Of a DNA stretch of 64,000 nt, positions 35,901-47,424 are shown piece after piece; positions within the stretch are counted from its first letter, which is position 1; the number at the start of each line of letters is the position of its first letter. The translations under genes were made by a program, and so were the position numbers. The notes beneath the pieces were generated by a model. The model ran no database searches. It had not been told where the DNA came from and was given only the letters and a program-made list of their open reading frames with translations. Source of the stretch: Nematopogon swammerdamellus (Eukaryota; Arthropoda; Insecta; Lepidoptera; Adelidae); assembly GCA_946902875.1 (NCBI GenBank), contig OX336342.1:14315523-14379522 (forward strand), read 5' to 3'.

Positions 35901-36236
35901 CAATGGCTTTCAGATGGTGAATTTTTTTTGGAAAAGTCCAAAACTTTTTTCGAAAATTGAAAATAAATAAAAAAAAAACCTTGATTTTTTAACACCTTCC
36001 CTCGGAATATCTTCGATATCTCCTGAACGAGGTCGAAAATCGAAAAACTGAGAGACATGTCTAGAGATATTGAGACGGGAAACGTTTTATGTCATTACAC
36101 TTTTTTCGATATTGGTGACGGTTGAGGCTGTAAAGGTGCCCTTAGCCGCGAGTTTTGCGCGGCGCGAGGTGCGATATTACGCGGCGGGCGGCTCGCGTGC
36201 GGCCACGAGGACGTATGAGAGCTCAAAAGACGCGGA
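32986..36236. other. Non-coding DNA with simple repeats
   Basis: A short CCGCCGCC-rich island lies at 33110-33200. Two exact 29-bp direct copies beginning CTATAAATGTACC lie at 35641-35669 and 35670-35698. A repeat shared in inverse orientation with 52850-53000 (marker TTCCGTGCCATTCTGTTTTC) lies at about 35258-35470. No gene is seen. Confidence 0.5.
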
Positions 36237-36248
36237 ATTCGAAGGGAT

Positions 36249-36702
36249 GATGATGATGATGATAGTGGACTCGTTCTCCGCGCGTAAGCCCGCTTCCATG
36301 CAGGCCTTTTGCGCGTCCTACGGCCTTAATCCAACCAGCCGAGTTCTTCCAGGAGGCGGCACACTCTCCTTGGGTCTTGGCACGCCTCTTGAAGTGTAGT
36401 AGGGCCTCCCAGCTCCTTCGCCCTTATGTCTGCCAACTCCTCGCACTCCAACAGCACGTGGGCGGGTGTCTCGTCCGCCTGCAGGCATGCTCTGCACAGT
36501 GGACTGTCCGTTACTCCAATTACATAAAGGTGTCTGTTAAGTGTGCAGTGACCAGTAAGCATACCTATCACTATGCGTAATTTTGATCTATGGACACGGA
36601 GCAGTGTCTTGGCGAGCCGGAGGTCCGGCTTTGCCATTGCCTCCCTCGCCTGTCTGCAGTCACTGCCCGCTGCCCATCTGTCTGTGTGTAGTTGATACGT
36701 AC
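36249..36702 (-). mobile_element. RNase-H-bearing non-LTR retrotransposon, 3' part (split copy)
   Basis: The minus-strand frame covers 36326-36702: REAMAKPDLRLAKTLLR, IGMLTGHCTLNRHLYVIGVT, PLCRACLQADETPAHVLLEC, ending EELGWLD-stop. This is the region that follows the RNase H domain in I/R1/LOA-like elements, including a C-x2-C...H...C zinc-knuckle-like motif. A 3' tail of ATC repeats (36249-36263) meets ATTCGAAGGGAT at 36237-36248. The same 12 bases lie at 45746-45757 beyond the other half. The reading frame continues across the LTR-element insertion into 45304-45745. Confidence 0.85.
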
Positions 36703-36923
36703 TGTCACGTAGTGCGGGGCCCTGACCCCTCGCTACGTATGATCGTCTTCCATTTAGGCCAAGCTCCCCTGTAAAAACTAACTTACTGTGTATGTTCTAC
36801 CGTCAACCTCCGGCGGCACCGACCTATCGTAGGATCCCGTCGCCTAACGTCGACCACTCCGGTTCGCGCGGACGTACGGATCCCCCGCCGCCGTGCGCAT
36901 GGAGTGATGGCGGGAGGCGAGGT

Positions 36924-36960
36924 TATATAAACTCGGGCGCGCGGCTGTCGGTCACTTTAG
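36924..36960 (+). promoter_or_regulatory. LTR core promoter (TATA and initiator)
   Basis: TATATAA at 36924 is followed about 30 bp later by TCACTTT, close to the arthropod initiator TCAKTY. The same pair recurs in the 3' LTR at 44124-44160, reading out toward 45.3 kb. Confidence 0.6.
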
Positions 36961-37224
36961 TCCTACCGCAGCCGCCCCGACTACACCTCCTGCCATCTAC
37001 TCCAGCACCCGCGGCGGAGGCCGCCTGCTGCTCCGGTATTTAATCTTTTATTCTTAAGTAACTTTCTCATACTTACTATTCCTCCCTGCTTGCTTGCTTA
37101 ACCTGATACTGCTCACGATTGCTTCTCCTTGTCTCCCGTGCACGTGGTATTAGCCTCACTGCCACGTGCCGGCCCTTACTGTAATTACTGTACCGCGGTT
37201 GGTAATCTGCCTTCCAGCCGCGGG

Positions 37225-37470
37225 TGCTTCGGCGGGGGCTCGCCTCAGGGCTCGCCGCCGCTCTTCTGTGACCAATGCTTCGGCGGGGGCTCGCCTCAGG
37301 GCTCGCCGCCGCTCTTCTGTGAATACTGCTTCGGCGGGGGCTCGCCTCAGGGCTCGCCGCCGCTCTTCTGTGACCAATGCTTCGGCGGGGGCTCGCCTCA
37401 GGGCTCGCCGCCGCTCTTCTGTGAATACTGCTTCGGCGGGGGGCTCGCCTTAGAGCTCGCCGCCGCTCAT
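37225..37470 (+). repeat. 51-bp minisatellite in LTR
   Basis: Units begin TGCTTCGGCGGGGGCTCGCC at 37225, 37276, 37327, 37378 and 37429, exactly 51 bp apart. Unit ends alternate between TGTGACCAA and TGTGAATAC, giving a 102-bp higher-order period. The last unit is degraded. An identical array is at 44425-44670. Confidence 0.9.
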
Positions 37471-38099
37471 CTGTGAACTACTACCGCTTTGGTGGAGGCT
37501 CGCCTCTCGGCTCGCCTGCTGCGCTGCTGTACGTCGCTTCGGCCCGGGCTTGCCTTCTTGGTTCGCCCCGCCGCTACTGCCTGCCGGTGCCGGGACTCTG
37601 TCCGGCCCGGCCACGTGTGAGACCGCGTCCACACAGTCTTGCCGACCCACGGCAAGGCCTTCTGCTGCTCCAGAAGAAGCCGCTGCACGGCCTACGGCGG
37701 GTGCGCCTACCGCTCCCACCGCACCTCGAAGCCTGGCTTCACATACTTGCAACTTTCCCGGACCTACCGGGGAGATCCTCGCCACAGCATTGAAGATAAG
37801 TGCTGTGCCACGGACTCCAGCTACTCTCGCTTCGATTGCTTAGCCGTCAAATCAGGCCCCATCAAGACAAGAACTAAACTCTATAACTGTACTACATAAC
37901 TACCGCCTCCCGGTCTAGCTCTGTAATTAGAACATAAGAACTATACTTAGTAAAAATTGTTACAATAGAACTAGATCGTCTCGTCATTGACTTCTCCCTT
38001 CCCAAGATCCAGATACCATGCGGGGTCAGAACCCGAGCCTGTAACCACTGAGAGACTAATTGCGCACCTAACCAGGGTCACGCTCTGTAAGGTGTGACA

Positions 38100-41000
38100 T
38101 TGGCTACCCAACGTGCGGGGCCTAACCCGTTCTACCGAACTCACTTTTAAACTGTCCCTCTCGGTGGTTTACAGGTCATGGATGGATCTGGGAAGTCATG
38201 ACGAGACAGACTGTAACTTTTTGTGATCAACTTCTTTCATCACCTTAAGATAGGAACTTAAAATCTTGTAAGAGCCAAGGCAAGCAATCCTGAGAGTTTC
38301 GGAATCACGTAACTTACTAACTATTATTACTAGGTGCTTTGTGCTAACTCGCAAATCATCGCTTTGTTGCTATTCTAAAGGTAACTACCTAACAATTGTG
38401 CAAAAAAATATCTACCTAACCATATTTTTCACAGGAGCCCATTCTCTCAACTTCTAAACTCATATATTTAATCTATTTGCTTTGTATACTTTCGTACACC
38501 CACGTTTCGTCCGGAAGACTCGCCACGCTTCTGCCGAGCTTCACGCTGCCTACACTCCCATAAACTGTAAACGAATAAACACGCTTCTGCCGAGCTTCAT
38601 GCTGCCTACACTCCCATAAACTGTAAACGAATAAAATACCTAAAACAATTCCACTTGTTTTTCTTCTGTATAGATTCCTACAAACTGTAGGAATCTACCT
38701 CCATCTGTAATACATTGCGTGTTAGCGGAACGTACGAGCAACTTCGACGAGCAAGCGGAACGCCGACGCCGTGAATTTCATTCTTGCGTGTGCGTTTTGT
38801 GATTAGCGAAGCGGCATCTTCGCTAGGCTCGCCGCTCTAAGGTCCGTATTCTAAAGTGTTCTATTCTGTGTAAATTGTGTGTAAACGAGTCCCATTCCAC
38901 TTTAGAAAAAAAATTAACTTATTTTCTATCTAATTCATTTTATCGCCCTATGCGATTTGGATAGCTACGGAACCTTCTAGCCCCTCGTTAGACTCCTCCG
39001 TCGCTACTTGCCACACAAAAAAAAATACCCTGAAAAAAAATAATAAATTTCTACCTAAAGAGTAATTTCATTGCTAAAAAGTTAATTCTCTGCTTATTGT
39101 GTACCGTGGGAATTTTTGGTCCTACCGCCGATATTTGCGTGTTCCGACGAAGCCGAGCCGCTCCGCTCCGCCGGGGTATTTCCATGAAACGTAGGACCGC
39201 GAGAGCCGAGAATACCTACATTTGGGCGTGGGATCGTTTCGTCGGAAATTTCCGTGTTGTTCGCGCGTTCGCCATGCGGTGCATGGAATCTTCCGCTGGG
39301 ACATTATACCTAATCTCCCACGGACATTAGGGTTGCACTCGACAACTACCTACTCGCATATATACTAGTATCGTCGCGACTTAGCTGTGATAATAACCTA
39401 CCGGGACTTAGTTACTTACTACCTACTGCCCACTTTTGCTTAAATTAGTTTAACCTTTGGAAACTAAACTTCTTCTAGTAGGAATAAATACCTACCTTTG
39501 ACAAATAGTTTGATAGACGTAACTTCTTTTGTTTTCCCGAACACATACCTACTCTGACTTTATACTTTTCATAAAACTTAACTTCTTTCTGTTACGAATA
39601 CATACCTACTACGACTTGATAGTCGTAATTAACTTGTCAACTTCCTTTACGGATAACTACCTACCTTTGACAAATAGTTTTAATAAACTTAACTTCTTTC
39701 GTTTACGAATGCCTACCTACCTCTGATTAATAGTTCAAGTAACTTAACTTATCTCTTTATGGATACTTACCTACCGTCGTGAATAATTCAATTTAACTTC
39801 GATCTTTCGGATAGGTACCTGCTTGTCCGAGGAGTTAATTAGTTTTTTTTAAACTCCATTTCTTTCTTTGTGTTTTTTTTTCTTTTCGGGCCACATACCT
39901 GCGCGGGCCCGGGCCGGTTACCGTCTGCTAGCTGGTCTCGGGTGTCGAACCTTCCGCCCTTTGCTACCAAAGGCCGAGTAGGCTCTTATGTGGCCGATCT
40001 GAATTAAAAATTATTATCCTCCCGGCCGGTTCCGGAAGGACTAACGACCAACTGGTCACGGTGCGGAACCTTCCGCACCGCTTTACCCTACTGATACTCC
40101 CGGGGTCCCTCTGATCCCTCTAAGGGCTATCCCTTATCGCGGGACCTACACCTAGGTACCATGTCCCTGCGAACGTTCAACTTACCTCATAGGGAGGAAC
40201 TCGACTGCAAGGCGTGCCTTATTAGGCAACTGGAGCGTGGGACGTTCACGAAACTTTATACCTGCGTGCGAGACTACTGCGGGGCCGACCTGGCTCCACT
40301 AGGGCCAGCTGTCGTCACCCCCTCTTGGTTCTACCTTGAGCTTGGCCATCTGCCTAGCACACTCGCGCGCAAGGCTACCTAATTTACTTTTTACTTCCGG
40401 AAAGTAAAAACGTTTCTAGGTGCCATACCCCTCTGGTCACCTACGAACGGATCTATACTATCCTGCCTCTCTGATCATGCTGAGCACAGCCCTCTGGTCC
40501 CCAGGATATGGATCCGCACTTTCTTTCTTCTCTCTCGGTTTAACGCCGCCCCGACATGCACACGAGGTGCGCATGAAGGGGGAAAGAAAAAAAAATATAA
40601 CCACCTCTTGCCGCTTCACTCACTCTAACAGTGAACGCGGTCGACTGTACTGTGTGAAAAAAAAAAATCTCATTGCTAGGTGCCATACCTCTGGTCACCT
40701 ACGAGGGAGCTACACTTTCCTTTCTCTCACTCAGTCTACTACCGCCATCTCCGCAGGCCCACGCGTTGCACCTGCGAAGGAAAAAAAAAATACCTACCTT
40801 TTGCCGTTCCACTCACTAACAGTGAGACCGCTCTCACTGTTAGTCACACTCGCACTCACGAGACAATACTAGCGAAAAAAAAAAACCCTCGTTGCTAGGT
40901 GCCATACCTCTGGTCCCCTACTAACGAGGCTGAACTTTCCTATTCTCTCTCTCGGTCTACTACCGCCCTCTCCGCAGGCCCACGCGTTGCGTCTGCGAAG

Positions 41001-43902
41001 GGAAAGAGAAAAGAAACTACTCCCGGCCGGTCCGCCGTCGCTAACCGGCGGGCCCCGGTTGACTGGAATCGGGCCCACGCGCCCGCCTGAACGAGTGGAG
41101 CGGGCTCCGTTTCACTCGTTATTCTTTATAAAATAAAGTGAAAAAACTTATTTAGACAGTTACTACTAACTGCCGCGACCTCGCCGCCGCCGGCCGCCCT
41201 ACTGCGTGGGTGGAGTAGCCTCTCCCTCTGTGTGGGCCGTGTACCGCCTCTCGCGGTACTAGTCAGGTAGCTACCTACCTGTTCTATCCCCCCGCGCTGC
41301 CCCCAGATATCTCTCTGCGGGGTCAGGGGGACGGTCTACGCTTTACCGGCTACTCACTTACATTGATGAGAAAGATATTTCTGTTACCATGTAACTAATG
41401 TTCGCCTAGCGCCATCTACCGCTTAGCGGCGACGGCTCTGGGCTGCTCGCTCGCTGTTAGCTTCCTTAGCTAGCGGACGCCGCATCTAACGGACGAGCCG
41501 CCTCGCCGCTAGATGGCGTCCGTTCTTCGCGAAAAATCGATTCTTAGGAATTAAGTTTCAATGATAAATTCTTTTTTTGATTTTCTTTGATCAATTTGTG
41601 TACTTACTCGTTACTTATGTATGAGTTATAGTTATGAGGCGCGGGCCTCGGACAGACTATGCGGCGTTCCCTCCGCTAAGGACTGAACATCGCCTGACCC
41701 GAGGCAGCCTTTTTAACTTCACTTTGTTTTTCTCTAGTTCTGTATACCACTCCCGTAAATATTATATGTTAGCTGTAAGTAGGTTTCGGCCGACGGCCTT
41801 ATTATCATAGCCCGTACTAAGGGCTGATTGAGCGGTTTATTAGTTTTTTTAGCTAGCCCCTTATGGACGTAGCTCACGTTCGATAGAAAATCGTAATACG
41901 GACTCTTGTATCCGCTCAGAGAAAAAAAATAATAATAATTTTTTTTTCTTTCGTCTACTTCGTTAATGGCTTTCAGGTGGCGCACCGGCGGTCGGTATGA
42001 CTGCCGCCGCCGCGCCGGTATAATGGCCGCCCGTATTCTATGAGTGCGAACTTGACTGTACTGAGGAATCCACTTTGGCAAATCGGTTGCCGAATTAACT
42101 TTATAATTATATATATTCTTTGTTGTCTAAATTATCGTGTTTCTAGCATGAGCGTCGCTCTCGGAAAAGTAAATGACCAGTACGCGCGCCTATCGAAGAC
42201 TGCTTCGTACTTGGAGAGGCCGCCAAGTACGGAACGCCAATTAGGGTTTGACAGCTGACTGGCTGTCAGTCAACGTTTTCCTTCCGCTCACCGTTGCCCG
42301 AAGTCCATCACCGAATTCACCGAGTGCAGTGCGCGGATCTGGCGAACGAGTGGACCGTGCCTTCCCTGCTGGGCCGGTCCCCGCAAGGCCGGAGCCGTGC
42401 GCGGCGCCCCGCGTGCCGTCGGCCTCCGAGCAGCGGTCCGACTCGATGGGTGAACCCCTGTTTTTCCGCTAGCGTAATATCCGTGCCCGACCGATAGTTG
42501 CAGCGTAATGCCGCCTACTATGCGGCTCGCTGTCTTCTTCTTCTTCACTGAACCGGCGCTGTAGCCCCCGCTTAGGGGAGGACCCGAGCGGCTGACGCTC
42601 GGGCCCGCCCCGCGGTATGAAAGAATGATACGCGTCGGGGCCGGCTAGGGCTACCGACGCCTGAGTGAATGGCGAGGGATAAAAGATAGCGAAAGGTGGG
42701 TGGCTGGCTATAGCGCGGGTCGGTATCTGTCTCTTCTTGTAGTATGTAAGTAGCTAGGGTATTCTTTTACTTGAGTCCCTCTGACTCGGCGGCTGGCCGT
42801 CTTTCATTGGGAGTCCCCCCTCTACCGGGGACCTGTCCCGCTCAGCCCTGCCACGCGCCCCCTGTCAGCGGACCTGCGTTCCCCTGACGCGCGCGTGCTT
42901 TGCGGGGATAGACTGGGTACTTGCTGTGTCTACACGCAGCTGTAGCTAGGGAGTCTCGCGCCGGGGTATCTACCGCCGGTGTCGGGCCTCTAACCCCTAG
43001 TGAAAAACGCTCCAGAGCGGTAACCATAGCTGACTGTGGGAACTCTGCCCAAAAATAAGCCACTTAACTTAATTAACTTCCTGCCGTCTAAACGTAGGAC
43101 CCTCTCTGCGCTAACCGCAAACATTCTCTAGCCCTAAGTAGCTAGGGATCTAGCATTAATTTAATTTCTTCTCTCCTATTTAGTGCTAGATGTTAAAAAT
43201 TAATTTTAAATTTATGTTTTTACTTACCGTTTAGCCGTAAGTCTTACTCGCCTAATGCGACCTCTACTGTATTCTCTTGTGTGTTCTAGTGCTTAACGCT
43301 AGCTGTTACTTTAGTTTGTAATTTATTTTACTGTGTGCTTAGCCTCTGACCCTAGGTCGTAACCATCCGGGCGACCGCTCTCTATCTCTCACGCGGCTAT
43401 CGCTGGCCGCGCCTGCCACGTGCGGAAACTGTTAATCAACAATAACTGTAAATGTGGATTATACCACTTACCTAAGCTCCTGCTTCCGCGAGTAGGTGCT
43501 ATCATCTGCCGTGCTCATCTGAGAGCACGGATTGAAAAAAAAAATCTTTTTTTTTATAATACTTACCTAACTCCCTTCGGCGAGTCAGTATCTTCGACCG
43601 CCGCCCTTGACTATAAGCTTGGGTTAAAAATAATAATAATAAAACTTTATACACTAACCTTATTCGTGTAACTGCTCACAGGTACATACTGGGTACCTCG
43701 GTCTCCGGCGCCCGGAGCTACCGGAACGCTGGGTCTCCAGCCGAGCTGCAGCGTAGACCGAGCGTGCCCACCTTTCCTTGCAGGGGGGCCTACCACCTGC
43801 AGAGGCGAGCTGTGGCCGGAAGCCGCAACTGCCGCGTACCTCGGCCTGCCGGGGGCCGGCATCGGCGCTCCCGAGTCGCGCCTCTCACCCGAGAGGGGAG
43901 GC
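38100..43902 (+). other. Non-coding interior of the LARD-like element
   Basis: PBS at 38101-38121 and PPT at 43891-43901. A 56-bp tandem duplication lies at 38525-38580 / 38581-38636. Loose repeats of about 65-70 bp with the motifs AACTTCTTT and TACCTACC lie at 39520-39790. Three longer units starting CTAGGTGCCATACC lie at about 40417, 40677 and 40895, each with an A-run before the next. The sense strand is rich in pyrimidine and C. A 73-codon ATG frame at 40161-40382 has no recognisable domain. No retroviral-type domain was found in any frame. Confidence 0.75.
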
Positions 43903-45299
43903 TGTCACGTAGTGCGGGGCCCTGACCCCTCGCTACGTATGAACGTCTTCCATTTAGGCCAAGCTCCCCTGTAAAAACTAACTTACTGTGTATGTTCTAC
44001 CGTCAACCTCCGGCGGCACCGACCTATCGTAGGATCCCGTCGCCTAACGTCGACCACTCCGGTTCGCGCGGACGTACGGATCCCCCGCCGCCGTGCGCAT
44101 GGAGTGATGGCGGGAGGCGAGGTTATATAAACTCGGGCGCGCGGCTGTCGGTCACTTTAGTCCTACCGCAGCCGCCCCGACTACACCTCCTGCCATCTAC
44201 TCCAGCACCCGCGGCGGAGGCCGCCTGCTGCTCCGGTATTTAATCTTTTATTCTTAAGTAACTTTCTCATACTTACTATTCCTCCCTGCTTGCTTGCTTA
44301 ACCTGATACTGCTCACGATTGCTTCTCCTTGTCTCCCGTGCACGTGGTATTAGCCTCACTGCCACGTGCCGGCCCTTACTGTAATTACTGTACCGCGGTT
44401 GGTAATCTGCCTTCCAGCCGCGGGTGCTTCGGCGGGGGCTCGCCTCAGGGCTCGCCGCCGCTCTTCTGTGACCAATGCTTCGGCGGGGGCTCGCCTCAGG
44501 GCTCGCCGCCGCTCTTCTGTGAATACTGCTTCGGCGGGGGCTCGCCTCAGGGCTCGCCGCCGCTCTTCTGTGACCAATGCTTCGGCGGGGGCTCGCCTCA
44601 GGGCTCGCCGCCGCTCTTCTGTGAATACTGCTTCGGCGGGGGGCTCGCCTTAGAGCTCGCCGCCGCTCATCTGTGAACTACTACCGCTTTGGTGGAGGCT
44701 CGCCTCTCGGCTCGCCTGCTGCGCTGCTGTACGTCGCTTCGGCCCGGGCTTGCCTTCTTGGTTCGCCCCGCCGCTACTGCCTGCCGGTGCCGGGACTCTG
44801 TCCGGCCCGGCCACGTGTGAGACCGCGTCCACACAGTCTTGCCGACCCACGGCAAGGCCTTCTGCTGCTCCAGAAGAAGCCGCTGCACGGCCTACGGCGG
44901 GTGCGCCTACCGCTCCCACCGCACCTCGAAGCCTGGCTTCACATACTTGCAACTTTCCCGGACCTACCGGGGAGATCCTCGCCACAGCATTGAAGATAAG
45001 TGCTGTGCCACGGACTCCAGCTACTCTCGCTTCGATTGCTTAGCCGTCAAATCAGGCCCCATCAAGACAAGAACTAAACTCTATAACTGTACTACATAAC
45101 TACCGCCTCCCGGTCTAGCTCTGTAATTAGAACATAAGAACTATACTTAGTAAAAATTGTTACAATAGAACTAGATCGTCTCGTCATTGACTTCTCCCTT
45201 CCCAAGATCCAGATACCATGCGGGGTCAGAACCCGAGCCTGTAACCACTGAGAGACTAATTGCGCACCTAACCAGGGTCACGCTCTGTAAGGTGTGACA
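43903..45299 (+). repeat. 3' LTR of the LARD-like element
   Basis: Same as the 5' LTR apart from A at 43943. It ends GTGACA and is followed by the duplicated GTAC. Confidence 0.92.
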
Positions 45300-45303
45300 G
45301 TAC

Positions 45304-45745
45304 GTTTGTGTAACCAACTTTTTAGTTGGTTGTGTGGTAGTGGTACTAGAGGTTCGGGTCCTTCAGGTTTGCTGCTGGATCCCCTCTTCGCGAGTTCATC
45401 AGCCGCATCGTTCCCCCGGGATCCGCTGTGTCCCTTTATCCACTGTAGCGTTACCTTGTTTCTTGTAGCAATGGCCTCCAGCGCGAGGTGACATTGACGG
45501 ATTAGTCCTGAGCTCATTATACTGCCGTTCAGCGCCGCTAGTACTGAGGCGCTATCCGACAGTATCTTGATGCTGTGTCCCTCCATGTTCCGCTGGGCCA
45601 CTATTGTAGCTGCTTCAATGATCCCGACACATTCTGCCTGGAATATTGAATTGTGTTGCCCAAGGTAGGTATACCTGTTAATGTTTAGGTCCAGGGAGTG
45701 CGCTGCGGCACCTGTGCCTGTCTTCGTCTTGGAGCCATTTTCATG
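45304..45745 (-). mobile_element. RNase-H-bearing non-LTR retrotransposon, 5' part (split copy)
   Basis: The minus-strand frame reads GSKTKTGTGAAAHSL, QHNSIFQAECVGIIEAATIV, IKILSDSASVLAALNG, LQWIKGHSGSRGNDAADELA and KSWLHKR. These are the RNase H D-E-D-D-type motifs: the DGSK start (D lost at the truncation), E in QAE, D in LSDS, and GHSG...NDAADELA. The frame then runs into the LTR element and resumes at 36702. The right edge at 45745 abuts the 12-bp duplication ATTCGAAGGGAT (45746-45757), so the copy was 5'-truncated when it inserted (about 0.9 kb in total). Confidence 0.88.
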
Positions 45746-46119
45746 ATTCGAAGGGATTTAAGATGTAGTAAAAATATTTTGGAAAAGTTGGTTTTGAAAA
45801 AAAATTTTTTTTGGAAATCGAAAAAAATTTAAAATTTTCGACCGAAAAATTACGCGTTCAGTTGAATCAAGGAAATGTCAGAACTGTGCGCGTTGACACT
45901 CTGTTAGATTTCACTAATTTAATGTTACAATTTTGCTCGATCGCTTCAGTAGGGCCCCATGTTAGATTTCACTAATTTAATGTTACAATTTTTTCGATCG
46001 CTTCAGTTTCGCATCATATTACAAAATTTTTTTTTTAATCATTTATTCGTAGCGGATAATCATTAATAGCTAGGTTCATTTTCAATGTCCCTTCAAGTCG
46101 TGGTTGCACGGGATCTGTG

Positions 46120-46153
46120 AATTTTTCCTCTTTTGAGGTACGGAACCTTAAAA
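46120..46153 (+). repeat. Interspersed repeat family B, 3'-end fragment
   Basis: TTTTTCCTCTTTTGAGGTAC followed by GGAACCTTAAAAA. The same terminal wording occurs at 52.3, 53.0 and 63.1 kb. Confidence 0.6.
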
Positions 46154-46395
46154 ATAGCCTATTTGTGTCGCGCTCCGGTTTGCATTTTATATTAGTTTTG
46201 ATTGATTGATTGATGACGGATGATTGATTGTGTTAGAGACAACGCCAATTGTATGTTTATTGTTTATAGTACAATTTCATACATAGGTAGGTAACCTACG
46301 CTTGGATATGTCGAAAATTCCGCCAGTTCTAAATTCAATGCGAAGAAGAACTGACAACGAAACTTCGCAAGTCACAATGTTTTGTTAGTACCTTA

Positions 46396-46451
46396 CAAAG
46401 AGTTTGTATTACGTCGCTGCGCTCCTTCAGCGACGTAATACAAACTCTTTG
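46396..46451. repeat. Perfect hairpin with 24-bp arms
   Basis: Arms 46396-46419 (starting CAAAGAGTTTGTATTACG) and 46428-46451 are perfect inverted copies around an 8-nt loop. Short flanks (GTACCTTA-type) also repeat on both sides, suggesting a fold-back element. Confidence 0.85.
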
Positions 46452-46820
46452 GTACCTTATAAGTATTATATTATAGTAACTTACAAATAATGAACCACCG
46501 CTGCGCTCACAAGAGCATTATTACTTACAGCATAAACATGAATACTGAAGATTCTGACCACTCTGCTTTTACAGTACCTATATCTGGTGTATAGTGCCAT
46601 CGTCAGTTTATGCATTGTGTTCAGGACGACGGCCAGCCGGAGCGGTGACGACGGACCCGGCCTAGGACACGACGCGCACGTCGTCACCTCCGTAGCCTAG
46701 GGAAGTAGGAAGCGGCCGGCATAGCTTAGTTTTAGGTAATTTTAAGATGTAAATATAAGATAAATAAGTTAAAATAAGTTAAACATAAGTAAATAAATAT
46801 ATAAAAAACTGTAGATTAAG

Positions 46821-46920
46821 TTAGTTAAGATAGGTAAAGCTAGATTAAGATAGGTAGATCTAGCTTAAGATAGGTAAATCTAGCTTAAGATAGGTAAAAA
46901 TATGATAAGATAGGTAGGCA
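46821..46920 (+). repeat. Five 20-bp tandem repeats in solo-LTR U3
   Basis: Exact 20-bp period; consensus TAGNTTAAGATAGGTAAATC. The position upstream of the TATA box makes an enhancer-like array possible. Confidence 0.85.
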
Positions 46921-47153
46921 TAGTTATAAGATAGATAGAATTAGATATAAGTTATACGGAAAATAAATATGTTGCTGCGTACTGGGTTTCATTCGGGACA
47001 GGCGGGAGGTGTGCACTCGCCGCGATCATTAGGAAAATGAGCCGAGCCGGGGCGCGCCGCGGGCGCGGAGCGCTGTGATTGGTCGGCGCGGAGACTGACG
47101 GAGAGATATCGCAGCCTCCGCACCTCTCACGGCGCACGGCGCGCCCGCGCGTG

Positions 47154-47185
47154 TATAAAGATAGCGCGTTTCGGCCGGTTCAGTT
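47154..47185 (+). promoter_or_regulatory. TATA box plus arthropod initiator in solo LTR
   Basis: TATAAA at 47154-47159 and TCAGTT at 47180-47185, with the presumed start A 28 bp after the TATA box: optimal spacing for RNA polymerase II in insects. It reads toward 48 kb. Confidence 0.7.
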
Positions 47186-47424
47186 AGTATTCGCCGCAAC
47201 ACCACGAAGAGAAGACGCCTGGAGCCTGAGCTCGGCGCACCGGTCGACCGAGGAGCGAACAGTCGGAAGAGAGTCTTCAGAGCGGAACGACTGCCTCGGC
47301 CGATCGGACGGTTCTTCTCGCGGCGAGTGCTCCACCCACGCACGTCCCGGGTGTTATCCAGTGCGTGGCTTCGTAAAGCCACCCACGACTTTTCTTTTAC
47401 CTAAACGCTTCGCTACGTTTACCT

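Larger units (their letters stand above)
36703..38099 (+). repeat. 5' LTR of the LARD-like element
   Basis: TGTCACG...GTGACA ends. A TATATAA box lies at 36924-36930 and an initiator-like TCACTTT at about 36952, 28-30 bp downstream, putting U3 at about 250 bp. A 51-bp minisatellite occupies 37225-37470, in the transcribed part. Confidence 0.92.
36703..45299 (+). mobile_element. Young non-autonomous LTR retrotransposon (LARD-like)
   Basis: Two 1,397-bp LTRs (36703-38099, 43903-45299) are offset by exactly 7,200 bp and differ at one visible base (T at 36743, A at 43943). Both start TGTCACG and end GTGACA. GTAC flanks the element (36699-36702, 45300-45303). A tRNA-Lys-like primer site follows the 5' LTR at 38101 (TGGCTACCCAACGTGCGGGG) and a purine tract GAGAGGGGAGG (43891-43901) precedes the 3' LTR. 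The 5.8-kb interior has no gag, protease, RT, RNase H or integrase; its longest open frames are repeat-driven and unlike any pol domain. It must have been moved in trans. The 4-bp duplication fits Gypsy-type integrases. Confidence 0.92.

Noticed and set aside
37225..37470. CRISPR-like regular repeat
   Set aside because: Units are contiguous 51-bp minisatellite repeats without unique spacers, in a eukaryotic LTR.
40161..40382. 73-codon ATG frame with two Cys pairs as a zinc-binding protein
   Set aside because: The Cys spacing fits no known finger, and a frame of this length is expected by chance in 5.8 kb.
40420..40872. 150-codon frame in the LARD interior as a gag remnant
   Set aside because: It follows the interior tandem repeats and A-runs, and no capsid or zinc-knuckle motif is seen.
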